64,000 nucleotides of DNA from Campylorhamphus procurvoides. Its lineage: Eukaryota; Chordata; Aves; Passeriformes; Dendrocolaptidae. The translations under genes and the position numbers were made by a program. Positions 13,001 through 25,574 of the stretch are shown in pieces; the first letter of the stretch is position 1; every line of letters starts with the position of its first letter. The notes under the pieces are model-generated. The model saw nothing but the letters and a program-made list of their open reading frames with translations, was not told where the DNA came from and searched no databases. The stretch is from NCBI GenBank assembly GCA_013396655.1, contig WBMV01006671.1, positions 124,001-188,000 on the forward strand, written 5' to 3'.

Positions 13001-16000
13001 GTGACTGCTGCAGTGATGAAGTCCAGCGAGAGGCAGTCACATTGCAGACCTGATCCTCCACACGGCTGCTGGAGCTGAGTGCTCCAGAGAGCCTCCAGAT
13101 GGTACTTCTGGCACTGCTTTATGTCATTTGCCAGGGCCACCCCAGAAAACAGTATGCAGGCATTGAGTTAATGAAACTAGCTGCTAGGCATGAAGGGTTA
13201 ACAGTTCATCTAGAAAGATTAATTTATGCTCAAAACCCTTTCTGCTGTCACTTACTGAGAGAAAAAAGTTAAGCACTGTAAAATGGGCATCAATAATTGC
13301 ATTTCCTTAAGGACGTGTCTGGCAGGAGGTCGCTATCTGTTCCATGAAGTACGTGACCATGATACTGTCATTTTGACAGAATCAATGTATGTAGCCATTA
13401 ATCTTACAAATTAAAAACCCATAAATCTCTGTTAAACCCACTGCCATTGATTAGGAATTACATTACCACAATACACAGAAGCCTTTTAATTTTGTTTTTC
13501 CTCCAAAATGAATAAACAGGTCTGGTTGGTTTATCTTCTCCTATGCTGGAGTGACAAAGGGCAAAGCCATTTCATGGCTATGCATCATTGTTTTGGAATA
13601 AAATCATACCTAAGAAGCTTGGGAGAGGGGGGAATAAAGAAGAAAAATAGGTTTCCTGGGATGTAATTTAGCCCAGCTACTTACTGTCACTTCTCAAGAG
13701 TATCAAACACTGAGACAGAATTTGCCAAACCTTAAATCTTGTAAATTTGGTTGATATAAACCCTGTGAATAATCCAGCAGGTCTGCTCATGATGAAGATA
13801 AGGACATTTGTTGTGTTGGATCTTTACCTGCTTACCTATTTTTCTTTAATGCTCCTAGCCATTAGAAATATTCCAGATTGATCAGTTATCCAGTGAATCA
13901 ATCTTCCAAGGTAACATAGATAATTACTTCTCATTACAGTAATGGCTCAATAATTCACACAAATGACTAGGAAATTCACTGCCTTATGCTGAATTTTGCC
14001 ATCTGGGTGCTGCTCTAAAATGTAAAAGCAAACATGAACTTCAGAATACAGATAATTCCATTAGAGTCAGGAATCAATGTGCATCAGCACACAAACACTC
14101 TGCTAGAGCAGCATGACTCCACCTTCACTGAACTCCACAGTTCTACTGTGATATGGTCACCACTTCATCTTGTTCTAGTATTTGATAAGCATGGGTGAAG
14201 AGAGGGAAAAGCAAGGTCTTTTTGATAATTAGCTCTAAAACTGGGAACCACTATTCAGATTTAGCCATCAGTCAGTTTTACTGTTGGGAGAATACATATA
14301 AAACTTCTGAGAATAAGGACTCAGGAGCTTTCTGGATTACACTTGAACAGCCAGTGAATACAGGAATGGGAGAGCAAGCACCTCTGGGTACACTCCCAAA
14401 GCAAAACCAACATCCCAGCTGCATTTGAGTAGCTCCAGCAGGAAAAAAGAAGGGCTTAAGGACCAAACCTTGTTCAGCTCTACCTTCTTCACTCATCTTT
14501 TTTCACAATGCCCATCCCTGTAGCTACCCACTGCTTCAAACAACAGGAAAAGACATGCAACTAGCTGTCAGAGTTTGGAGACAAGCACCTCAATGGAGAG
14601 TAATTAAATATAGCATATGTTCTCTTTTAGTAGTTGTTTACAGCTGGAAGATCAAATGGTTTTCTCAGACTTTGATCTTGATGCTTCTCCTTGAAAAAAA
14701 TCCACACAGACAAGTTCAGTGGACCCTTGTTGCAAAATTTTAGGGATGTTGTTGATTGGATGCAGACCCCATTAGCAGAGCTGCACACCTTCAGGATGGG
14801 GAAACAAAGCTTTTCCCATTGGTTCTGTAGGGGGAACAGACCCTTTAGTTAAACTAAGAGTGTGGAAGCTCAGGGTGCAAACCCCAAAGAGGCAGCTTAG
14901 GAGCAGAAATTAAAGAAACAGCCATTTAGTGTCCCATCCAAACCTGAGGGCTGTTCTTACTGCGTTGTCCTGTTCCTGCTATGAAGTGCTGGCTGCCCTG
15001 GGAAGGGACCAACCACAGCATCATCACTACAGCTGCCACTAAGGGGAGTAGGAGTTTTAGTTTTAAAAGAAAAGGACACATGTTTTGTATAGAAAATCTT
15101 TTACTGGCACAAATGAGCCTTATGCGAGAATTTTGTAGTGCTTTTGCATAGTTAACATCATGAAGTTTTTCCTGAGTTTCTGGGTAAGCTCTTGCTCTAA
15201 GGACACAGGGCAGGTTGTGTAACTTAAATAGTCACCAGGACCCAGCCCAGCCAAAGAAAACAATGGGACACTGACAACAGCCAACAATTTAATTTGCCTG
15301 AGGGCCAGAAAGTCAGAGTAGTACAAGATCCTCTGAACACCAACTAGCCATTATAATACCTTCCCTCAGAAACACTGCAGCTGAATCTTCCTTTTCACTG
15401 TATTACACAGACACCGGGAGTCACTTAGGAACTTGCCAGTTCTCAAATTGGCCAACAAACTGAAGTCAATGCAGTTGGAATAGGGATAGAAACATTTGCC
15501 AGAGTGAAGCAAACCACACAAGATCAATAATATAGATCCTGGGACAGGGAAAAATTACTGTGTCTGAAGAAAGAAACAAACGAGAAAAAAAGTAAAAAAT
15601 CAATTATTGTCAGGAACTGGGGAAAAATGAAATAGAGCATAGAATAGCAGCCCTGTGTATGTGGGAAATGAGTAAACATGGGGAAAAATATATATTTATT
15701 TCTTACACACAGAAGACAACTCTCACTCCACATTCACACAGATCCTTCCATGGCTGTCTGCAAGTGTAGGCAGAACACATGCACTGGATTCAAAGGGAAA
15801 AGAGTACAAACCAGGATAAAGGGCAGGACAATTAATTCCTGCAGGTACACCTTTCCAAAAAGCACAGAATGAGTAACATCTGCACAGGCACCATGGGGCT
15901 TTGAAGAGAAACACTACCTCCATTTGCTGAGTCTACTTCTAATGCTAAACACAGGGTTTGATAGCTCATTTCTTGCAAAAATATATAGATAATAGAAGTA

Positions 16001-18529
16001 GCAGCTAACGACTCAGCCACCTATTAGTGACAGAAACAGGCTGCCAAAAGATGGACTTTCGGTGTGGCTCAATACAGTAACCCCTACAAAAATGGGATGT
16101 GAGCAAAGACTGCAACTCCATGCTGAAGCCAGACAGATTTTCAGGGATATACATACACACACATTCAAGAGAAACACTTAATCACCCAGCTGTGACTTAC
16201 AATGCTTATAAGGTGCTATGTACCTAATGATGACACACCTCAGATGCCAGAGTAGAAGGTGAAGAGAATTCCATTACTGAACATAGTTCAGTTTAGACCT
16301 CAAAATAATTATGTATTTTATGACTTACTGCAATGGAGTCAGAACTTTTTCTGTAGGTATCACCTGGGAAAGACCTGCCCTTCCAGTCATGGCAAAAAAA
16401 CAGAAGGTTTCATTTGCTCTGTGTGCTTGAGCTAAACTTACCAATGTAATGCAATACAGTTTGGAATACTAATGTTTTGCCAGTGACTAAAGCCAGGGGT
16501 TTTTTCTGTTCGTGGATCAGTCAACTGCTAAAGATAATTACTCTATGGAGTTTAGATTGCCAAGGACTCCATCATTTGTAAATCACCAGACTAAACCTGC
16601 TATCTTTCTAAAGCCGGATTTCTAATTATTCCAACTTCAAGAAATCTTGTGAACAACCTCCTCCTATTCAGACAATCCCCAGATAACCCATGTGCCAAAT
16701 TCAAGTCTTTACAGTCATGTCCACATGGGAGTAGAGATTACAAGCCAACAGCTATCAGCTGGCACAGCCTGGACTTCTTACAGTGCCCTCCTACTTCCCT
16801 GGACACATTCACTGAGGCAACAGGATAAATGGATGCTTTTCCTGCACCAAATATGATTTTCATGCACAAGGCACATGTTTAGCAAGGCTTATTTATCATC
16901 AGTAGTGTCAGTGCAGAGGTGAGAGTCCTTCTTCAAACACACTCCCTGAAACAGTGCCGACATCAGCAAGACTGCTTGGGTTTGTGCAGTCATTTGCTGA
17001 GCTCCTCATTTCAGGACTAGGGGAGGTAGGAAACCAGTGCCCAAATCAAGACCTATGAACCAGAATCAGAGTTCTACCTTCAACCCACCCCATATCAAGC
17101 AGGAAGAGAGATGCAGGGCCAAACTTGCAAGTTACCACATTGTCTTTGGTGACATGGATGTAATTTTAAATAAAATCTTCCTGTGTGTCTCAATCCCCCT
17201 CTAAATATTAAACCTGAAAGCCTTAATCCTTCCCTCTCTCCCTTAGGGATCCTTCCTCACCCTCCAGATCTAAACCCCATCTTGGGAATTTCTCAGCCAG
17301 CACAATTTGCAGCACAGATTTTACTATAACATGCTCTTTCCCTAATCCTGATTTATGTTAATGTTGTTCTAGAATTGATTACTAGGACAAACTGCTTAGT
17401 GGTATCTCTCCAAATCAAGATTTCCCTGCTTTCAAACCACTCAGCTGTCCTGCCCCAGAGCAAAAGCCCACTTGAAGTGCCCATAATTTTAGCAGAATTT
17501 CAGCAAAGGCAAGCAGTGCAGATCCTCCAACACAGTCAGTTGATCAATCTTTATGGATTTCAGTGGACCTACACTGATTTGCACTAGCCGAGGATTTGGA
17601 CCAGCATCTACCCAGCAGGAGCCTAAAGAAGCTTTTATACCTTTTCCACATCACCTATAAAGCAAGACCCAGTAACATCTGCAATGAGCAGATCTGCAGG
17701 CATTCATTTGGAGTAGTTAACAGCCCACACAGCAGCAAATCACCACTAATGTCTGGTTCTCGCACCACACAGGACTATAGAACAAAACCACCTTGAGAGC
17801 TGCATTCAGAAATGCTGTAACTTTAACTCCAGCCATGTCCACAAAAGTCAGCTCAATATTGCCTTAAAATCCCTCCTCACTTGGCCTCCAAGGCTCTCCT
17901 TTGAAGCAGAAGCAGATACCCCTTAGCACGGGGGCTGCTGCGGTGGAAATCACACAGGCAGGGCAGGAGAGCGTGTCCCACCTCCATCTGGGAAATGGAA
18001 AGCCTTTGGCTTTACAGGTATTTCCACTCACTGCAGTGTCAGGAAGGGGAAGGAGCTATGTCCTCTTCTGGTTTAGGTCATTAGGTCTGTGCATCACATT
18101 CTTCATAAGTGCAATTGAATTGAGTGCAAGGATCTGTCCTAACCAATATATGAGGAAGGTGCTGAGGTGTGGGTCTTACAGCAAGTTTATTTCTCTCCTA
18201 TAAAATATGTCTGGATCTGAAGCCAAGTACTTCAGCATATGTTTCATGATAATATTTAGGTCAGAAGCAATCAAATTAAACAAATTCAAACTCCATTTGA
18301 ATTTTTATTCTTTATGGTGGTTTCCCTTAAAAGAAGTCTGGTTCTAAGAAAGTCCCAGGCACCTACTCAGTGAATTAAGGCACTTGTAGTCTAACGCTGC
18401 AGCCCCAGAAGAAGTGGTAAGGAAGCCATGAGTGCTGCTGCTGAGCAGAGGTCTGGTAAAACAGCCAATTATTCCCAGCTCCCAAACTGTAAAGAATTTG
18501 GGTAGAGTTCCTAATTCTGTAAAAGTGAA
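10011..18529. other. Intergenic DNA, no gene recognised
   Basis: There are no supportable exons, RNA genes or intact mobile elements. The DNA is of average composition with few CpG. The segment around 13.14-13.96 kb is AT-rich, lacks repeats and CpG, and has the texture of a conserved non-coding element. A T-rich run occurs at 11881-11900. All open frames are short and look random. Confidence 0.6.
13140..13960. promoter_or_regulatory. Candidate conserved non-coding segment
   Basis: A repeat-free, CpG-poor stretch with many homeodomain-type TAAT/ATTA cores and runs such as CATTAATC, GATTAGGAATTACATTACC and GGAATAAAATCATACC. There is no coding potential. The call rests on texture only; a multi-species alignment would decide. 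Confidence 0.2.
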
Positions 18530-18830
18530 TTTATTCTAATTAAAATCACTTGGCATTATTTGAGCCCTGCGTAAATTATTTTGGCCAAACTAGTAAATCT
18601 GATAATTCAGTACTGAATATAACCAATTAGATTTACTGTATGATACACCATAATCTGATCAAGCAGTCTCAAAAGATTTGGCTTGTTAGCATTTCAAAAG
18701 CATAGGAGGTTTTTGAATAATTTATTACATTTATTTCAAGCTCATCTTTGTTAATTCATTATGTAAAGATAAGGCAGATGTTTTACAGATACTTGTGCCA
18801 TATCTATTTTAACTTGTATTAATCTTTTTC
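18530..18830. promoter_or_regulatory. Candidate conserved non-coding segment with homeodomain-type motifs
   Basis: About 300 bases of AT-rich, repeat-free sequence dense in TAAT/ATTA cores (TCTAATTAAAA, CCAATTAG, GATAATTC, GTTAATTCATTATG). It contains the second copy of the dispersed 19-base motif at 18652-18670. No open frame is credible. Enhancer function is inferred from texture only. Confidence 0.28.
18652..18670 (+). repeat. Copy 2 of a dispersed 19-base motif (AATCTGATCAAGYAGTCTC)
   Basis: It differs from the copy at 8862-8880 by one base (C for T at the Y position). It sits inside the AT-rich candidate regulatory segment at 18530-18830. Confidence 0.6.
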
Positions 18831-20020
18831 CAAAGTCACACCCCCCCACCCTTCAACAGACAGCTCAGCTGAAAATAACAGGTACTGAGTCTTAGGAGCA
18901 GCTAAGGAGGGTTGTGGCTTTCAAAATTCAGTTTCAGAGATATGGGGATTTCCCACACCCCCCACTTTCTGAGAAAGAAGTTCTTGTTTAATTTTCCCTG
19001 GTTTCCTGTCTCCAGCCTCTCTCTCTTGCCCAGGTTCAGTTTTAACACATCTAGTCATGCTTCTAGAAGCTGCAACACTTCTTGCATCAGAATCTCTGAG
19101 TATAGAAACATTAGTTGGATTAAACAAACCCACATGACCTCAGTTCTATTTGATAGAGGCATTTTTCCCCCTGCCCATTAAAATGGTCTGTGAATGAACA
19201 CTCACTCACCCTTCTCAGTACCAGGCAGCACACCCTCCTCTGCCCCATGGCAGTTGTTCCAGTGAGGCATCTTTCTCCCTCACCTGCATCCCAGGAGGAC
19301 ACCTACCACAGGTTATTTTTGTTCTGCTCTTGTTCTGCCCAGGAACATCTTATTCACTAGAGGTTTGAATTCCTGTGAACAAACTTTACTGAGTTCAGGT
19401 GGAAAAGGGCACGCATTCATTGCTTGATCTTCTCAAGGCAGAAGGATAACTCTGCAGGGCTGAAAAACCACGTCTCTCAGCACAGGGCTCTCTTCTCCCT
19501 CTCTGAACTGAGCAACAGCACCAGAGCAGCCCTATATCCAAAGGTACCATCTTACAGGGATGTGGAATTGAAGCAAAACAATACCTTCCTTCACCAAGTA
19601 AGGATAGTCACTTCCACAACCCACACAGATCTGGCCACTCATAGTAAAACAGTTTTACTCAGATTCCTTTTGCAGCTTAAGCCAGGTACAAGAGTTGGTT
19701 TAGTCTCACTGACCTACTTCAACTCTTACCTCAAAGGGAACCACCATTTTGGTAATAGGTTATTTTTTTTTGCAATGGCATCAACCTCCACATACATCTG
19801 CATTGTAACTCCCTGTATACCACTTTTATATACGCTGCTGTTCTGATTTTAGCTCAAAGAACCTGCTCCCTCGGGCAGTACAGCTGGGTGCTGCACTCCC
19901 AGACACTGACCATAAAGTAGGTCTCAGCACAGAAAAGGAGGTCAGAGCCAGGAATCAGCCCCATACATCTCACAGCACTCCTCAGTCAGTGCCCACAGGG
20001 CCAGCTGGGATTACTGGCTG

Positions 20021-20078
20021 CATGAAAGGAGGACTAAGAGTCAAACGTACATGAAAGAAGGATTAAGAGTCAAATACA
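20021..20078 (+). repeat. 29-bp tandem duplication, two copies
   Basis: The units at 20021-20049 and 20050-20078 both begin CATGAAAG and share TAAGAGTCAAA; about 24 of 29 positions match. It is a local duplication in non-coding DNA, with no further copies on either side. Confidence 0.85.
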
Positions 20079-23000
20079 GTCATAACAGGAAATTGATATG
20101 AGTATCCTTCTAAAACACCTGTTCTACCTGAAGAAAGGCATCCAAAAGCAAATTGAGAACTCTTTCACATGCCAGGAGCCCACCTGAGTCTTGGGGAGTC
20201 CCTGAGCAGCTAAGTTTAGCAATGGCTGAAGTAAGTGTGGAGTCACTCTGGGGATGCAGAGCTCCAATTGTCAGAACAGAGTAACAAGCAGTTGCTTTCG
20301 AGGACAATGGCTGAAGTGTCCTGTCTATCCAGAGCACTTCTCAGTGTTTCCTTACTGCCAGTGTTGGAAGAGATGTGATATTCCTCAGCTGCACCGAGAG
20401 GATTTGTCACCCAGTAACAAGCACATCACAATAAACACTCCAACAGCAGGTTTCCTCACCTCTGCTGGCTGACAGAGTAACAGAGAACACCAAATAACAG
20501 AGGATTTCTGTTCCCCTCCTTTTACCCCTCCCACCCCAAGTGTCATTAAGTTCTGATATAAACTCAGAGTTCACCACTTTAGTTTATTAACCAAAACAGA
20601 GCCAGGTTATTTAATATCTTCATTTAGATACCAACTAGTGACCAGCCATGATTAGCTGGGAACAGAGAGTGAAATTCAGCTCCCCTCACTAAGTGGTAAA
20701 CAGTTCTCACAGCCTAAGCAAGCAGCTGCAATTCAGACACTTCTCTTGGAATATGATGGATCTGGAGCTGTTTCTCTCTACTGGATATAAAAGTGTAAAC
20801 ATCTTAAACTTCACAGATGTCTAAACTCAGGATGATATGAAACTCAGTGTTCTTTAGCTACAATAGGGACTAAAATTCTGTCCATTCTCACTGCAGTTGT
20901 CCACGAATAGCACTATTGATGCATGCAAGCAAGATTACAGTCTTGCCCATGGGGTCAAAAAGGGAAAAAAGAAATTACTTGGAGATTTCCCAGAAGACAG
21001 AATACTTCCACTGCAAAAGATGTCTAAGTATGCCAGGTCAAGAGATTTAGATAACTTGAGTGATGTTTGCTGGAACTGAAGGCTACTTGAAAGCAAAATT
21101 GTATTAGCAGAAGCTACAGACATGTAAATGAGAACCCTGTGAGCCACAAGCATGTCATGAGTAAACATCACTGCTGTAAGGGAGGGTTGGGCACATCTGA
21201 GGCAGTTCTTGCTCTATCCAGTTCAATACTGTGCTACCCGACAACCCTTCATGGGAAAACAGCTATTTAGGCATCCTTTGAACCAAGGCTGACAGTGCTT
21301 ACTATCACAGCTCATGTCAAACCTCTTTTCCACTGTAAGTCATTGGTAACTTTTGAGGGTCAGCAGTTAAAGCTGGGCAAGGCCACACAGTGAGCTCTGC
21401 ACCAAGAGGAAACAGTTGTGCAGGCAAGCACGTAAGATGGCACCACAACTCATACCTGTGGTGGTGCTCTTGTGCAATACTGAGCTAAAAGAAATCCAGT
21501 AATAAAACTGGAATGATCCCAACATTTAGTACTCTTCCTTAGAAATTGAGATTTTTTTCCCAAACAATAATGAGTTTTGAATTATATCATTAACTAGAAT
21601 GCAAATTCTGATCCAGGAAGTTGTACTTTATCTTGATTCCATTTTCAAAACCATCTGGACATAAATCACACAGATAAACTAGCATCAAAAATACATGGCC
21701 ATTACTAATTATGGTATGCTGTGCCATTTCTCCCACCACCTGCTAGTGATGACACAACATTACTCAAGAATAAAGCTTGATAAGCTTGATGAATAATTTT
21801 AATACTATTTTATTTAGCTTGCAAATTATCTCTGAGCAGATTTTCTCCCCCCCTACCCTCCCCATCTATCCTGTTATTTAAAGTCAGCCACAATGGTTTT
21901 GGTGACTAATTTCTGATCCGTAACTTGTTTATGAGAACTGTGTTGCAAGTGTTTGAGATTTTAAATTCAAAAAACTTTGGTGCAGTTTAGATTTGACATG
22001 TAACTCAATGGTGGTTCACTCTCTGTCTAAATAACAACTGAGTCACCATCCCAGAATGATTATTTTCATTTGAGGACTCAAAGCTCACTTTTTACCAACC
22101 TGTAACAGTTCCTTACAGTTTTCTGCACCTTTGTAGAACATTCAAAGGACATGTAAGCAGTGCAAACATTAAGGAAGTTTGAGGGTTGGAGAAAAGGTGG
22201 AAGAGGCAAGGAAATGCCTGGGATTACAGCTATTGTTGAAGATAATCCTGTAAAACCAGGAAGAGTCAGCTATTCCAAACAACGCTTCTAAATAATGTTC
22301 CCCACTGGATCAATGTAATAGGAGGCTTTGTGAGCACCTGCTGGCAAAGGCAAAGCCCTTCTGGAAACAACTGTTCATCCCTCAGCCATCTTCCTGCACA
22401 AATAAGAATGGCCTCACCAACCCTGTAAGAAGTCACACATGTGCACTGTTCACTGGATGAGGGCTTCAGTTTCCTCCTATCTCCCAACTTTTAACCTCCA
22501 TGACAAGCACCCACTTCATTTTGAAGTTAGACATATTTGAAAGCAAAACATACCTAAGCAAGGCATGTTTCACATGGGAGGCAGCCCACAGAGGTGAAGC
22601 AGGAGCATTTCTGCAATCCCCTCAAGCTGCTTAGACCCTTTTGGGAGAGGGGTTATCACACTGTGGATCAAAGGAGACAACACATCCCCCTCCTCTGTAA
22701 GCCCCTTCCAGTGCAGCACAGGGAATCTCCCGGGTTCCATTCAGCCCTGTGCAATCAGTACTACAGCCCTCACCTCCTGAATTCCTACACATCACAGGAC
22801 TGATCTTTCTCCTCCTGGTTTATCTTTTTAAGAAAAAAGATGAAGCCCTCTCAGTCAGACTGCCATGGAAGAGTTTCTAACCAGCATGGCCAGAAGAGCA
22901 AAGACCACCATGAATTCTGCAGTTCCACAAGCATTCCTTGCCAGCTGGCCAGTTCCCTAGCCCACATTTGTGAGATACCATGCCAAGGAGCAGGCAGCAC

Positions 23001-25542
23001 AGGGCTGGTCCCTGAGGGAAGGCTGAGCTGGGAGCTGGGGTGACCCCAGGGCAGCAGTGCCCTCACAATCACACATACTTTTCTTGTTTTCCAGGTGCAT
23101 TCTGAAGGAAGCTTAAACACAAGACAGGCACCCCAGGAGTACTTCGACCTATAAACATGGAGCAGAATGCTGGGAGAAATGAGTGTTCTGCACTACCGTA
23201 AAGGGATGGTAAATGAAACTTTTGAGAAAGATCTTGCACTTTCAGTACAAAACAGATTGACCAAACAGTAGAAATGGCTTGAGGCACCTGCCCCATTAGA
23301 CTGTCAACTACACCTTGTGTAACAACACACTGGACCCGAATGCCCTGTGCCATGTTACATCTCAGTCCACCCATCTTTTGGGGCTGATCATTTATACAGG
23401 ATGGCACAAGCAGACCACATCCAGACTAATGCTCATGGATGTATCATCACAGAAGCTTCCAGAACTGCTACATTCCCCCGACTGCTCTGTCACAGGTGCT
23501 TGGGAGCATGCAAAGATGTGCCATAACCAATATTAAACTTAATTATTAATTAAAACACCAGAGAAGAGTTAAAGTTCAGTTTTAATTTTGTTCCATTAAT
23601 TCTGATTAAAGTACTTTTCACAACTTGCTAGTAGCATTTTCTTCATTAAGGCAGTAATTTCACTCATTAGTTTTCATCTGCAAGTGAGTCTCACACCAGC
23701 CCTTGGTCTTGCTTTGTAAAAATAAAAGAGAATCTAAAAGAGCAACCAAAGCCACCCTTTCCAATGAAAAGTTTTCCTTTGCTTCTGCTTGGGACATTAA
23801 CTCATCTATATGTTCCCAAGTTACAGTTCTGTCCTAGGGAGATAAGTGCATGGTCAAGTTCCTTACAGGTTGGACTGAGTAAGACAGGACCACTTTGATC
23901 AAAGATTTAACTGATAAAAAGGGGGGAAACCCCTCAAAGAGACATCCACTGCTGCTGCAAGGGGGGTACTGGGGCCTGCTCTGTACCTCCCCACCAACCA
24001 CTGCCTGTTCTCCAGGGGAAAGACGACCCAGGCATCAGACCACAACTGCCTTAAATAAATACTGTGATAGTTTAAATCATCAGGGAGAGCCTGTGTTTCA
24101 ATTGCTTTTTGATTTCTTGTCCTACTTGTCCCTGCCATCCAATTTTATTTTATTTTCTTGCTCTATTTTGCTCTCTTTGTGCTGGTATGAGACATGTTTT
24201 ATTGTCTCATTTGCTAGTTTCCATTTCTCAGTGAAAACTGAATGTTGTGCTGGAATATCTCCCCATTCTTATGGCCTGTTTCATACAGTAAAAACAGCCA
24301 GATGACCAAGTTTTGGGCAAAGACGTTCTCATGAGGCACAAGGTGAAAGGCTCAGGTCCTCACTATAAATTGCAAAGTACAGTAAAAGATCCTGCAAGGG
24401 AAAGAAAAGAGGAGAGATTCGTCTAATTTGTTAGACCTTCACTGCAGCTGCCTAGCTAGTATTGGCTTGGGAAATTACTGTCATCACACCCAGGTCTCCA
24501 CCAGCTTGTTCAGTGACATTACTCCTACTTGCAGCATTTCTCAGAGAGCTCAGGAAGAAAGTCCATGCTCAGACCACTGAGCCACATACCCACCACCAGC
24601 ACCTGGCCTCCAGAAACACTGGCTACTTAGGCAAACTAAAGGCAGAGCATCACTGACTATCAGCAATCAAAAATAAAGTGACTGACTTTAGAAGAAATCC
24701 TTCACCATCTGGGTCATCCAGAGTCAGTAGCTCAATAGGAACAAAGCCTAAAGAAGATGCTGCCATTCCAGGCTGGGCAGGAGCAGCACAGGAGGTCAGA
24801 CTGGATTCTGTTCTCAGCAGAGGAAGAATCCAGCAAGAGACAGAACTGGACCTGATGTTTCTGCAAAACCACCTTCAGCTCCACAAACTCCTCCTTTTTT
24901 GCTGGCCATGTGAAGCACACATGATGGGGCTCTGCTCTCTTGGAGGTAGCTGAACACCTGCCTGCCTGAGGGAAGAAGTGAATTAATTCTATGTCTGCTT
25001 TGTTTGAGTGCACAACTTTTGCTTTCCCTATTAAACTGTCTATCTCAACCCATGAGTTTTCCACCTTTTACCCCAAGCCTACTGATAGGAGAGCGAGTGA
25101 GTGGCTGTATGGGACTTGGCTGCTGGCTGGGGTTAAATCATGACATGTGGTGAACTAGTAATCACATACAAGATCCACACTCCGAAGTTGTGCATGGAGC
25201 ACATACAACACACCACAAATAGTTACATGTAAAATTGTCCTGTACCAGAGACACCAACTGTGATCACTTGGATGTCAAGACTATAAAAACAGGGTCCTCA
25301 AAAGCACATGCTCAGAAACAACCTAAAGTGTCTCATTTTGAAAGTACTTGGGTCCTCACACACCCCCCCCCTTTAAATATGCAGCTGGACTTCACACACA
25401 GTGGGCTTCTGAAGAGCCAAAAAGGCATCTGAAGGATTTGTTCTTCAGGAGTACAGCCTCGATGCTATAGGAGCATCCAGGTTTCATTAGCACAGCTCCC
25501 ATGCATTTAAGAGCTCCACAGACCACCAATCTATAAACCACA

Positions 25543-25574
25543 GCTCTAAAGACAGCCATGCTCTAAAGACAGTA
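25543..25574 (+). repeat. 17-bp tandem duplication, two copies
   Basis: GCTCTAAAGACAG occurs at 25543 and again at 25560, with a 17-base period. The second unit is truncated after about 15 bases. It is a minor local duplication. Confidence 0.75.

Noticed and set aside
13278..13312. Possible MIR tail (CTGTAAAATGGGCATCAATAATTGC)
   Set aside because: Resembles the MIR 3' region, but no core block precedes it; chance similarity in AT-rich DNA is plausible.
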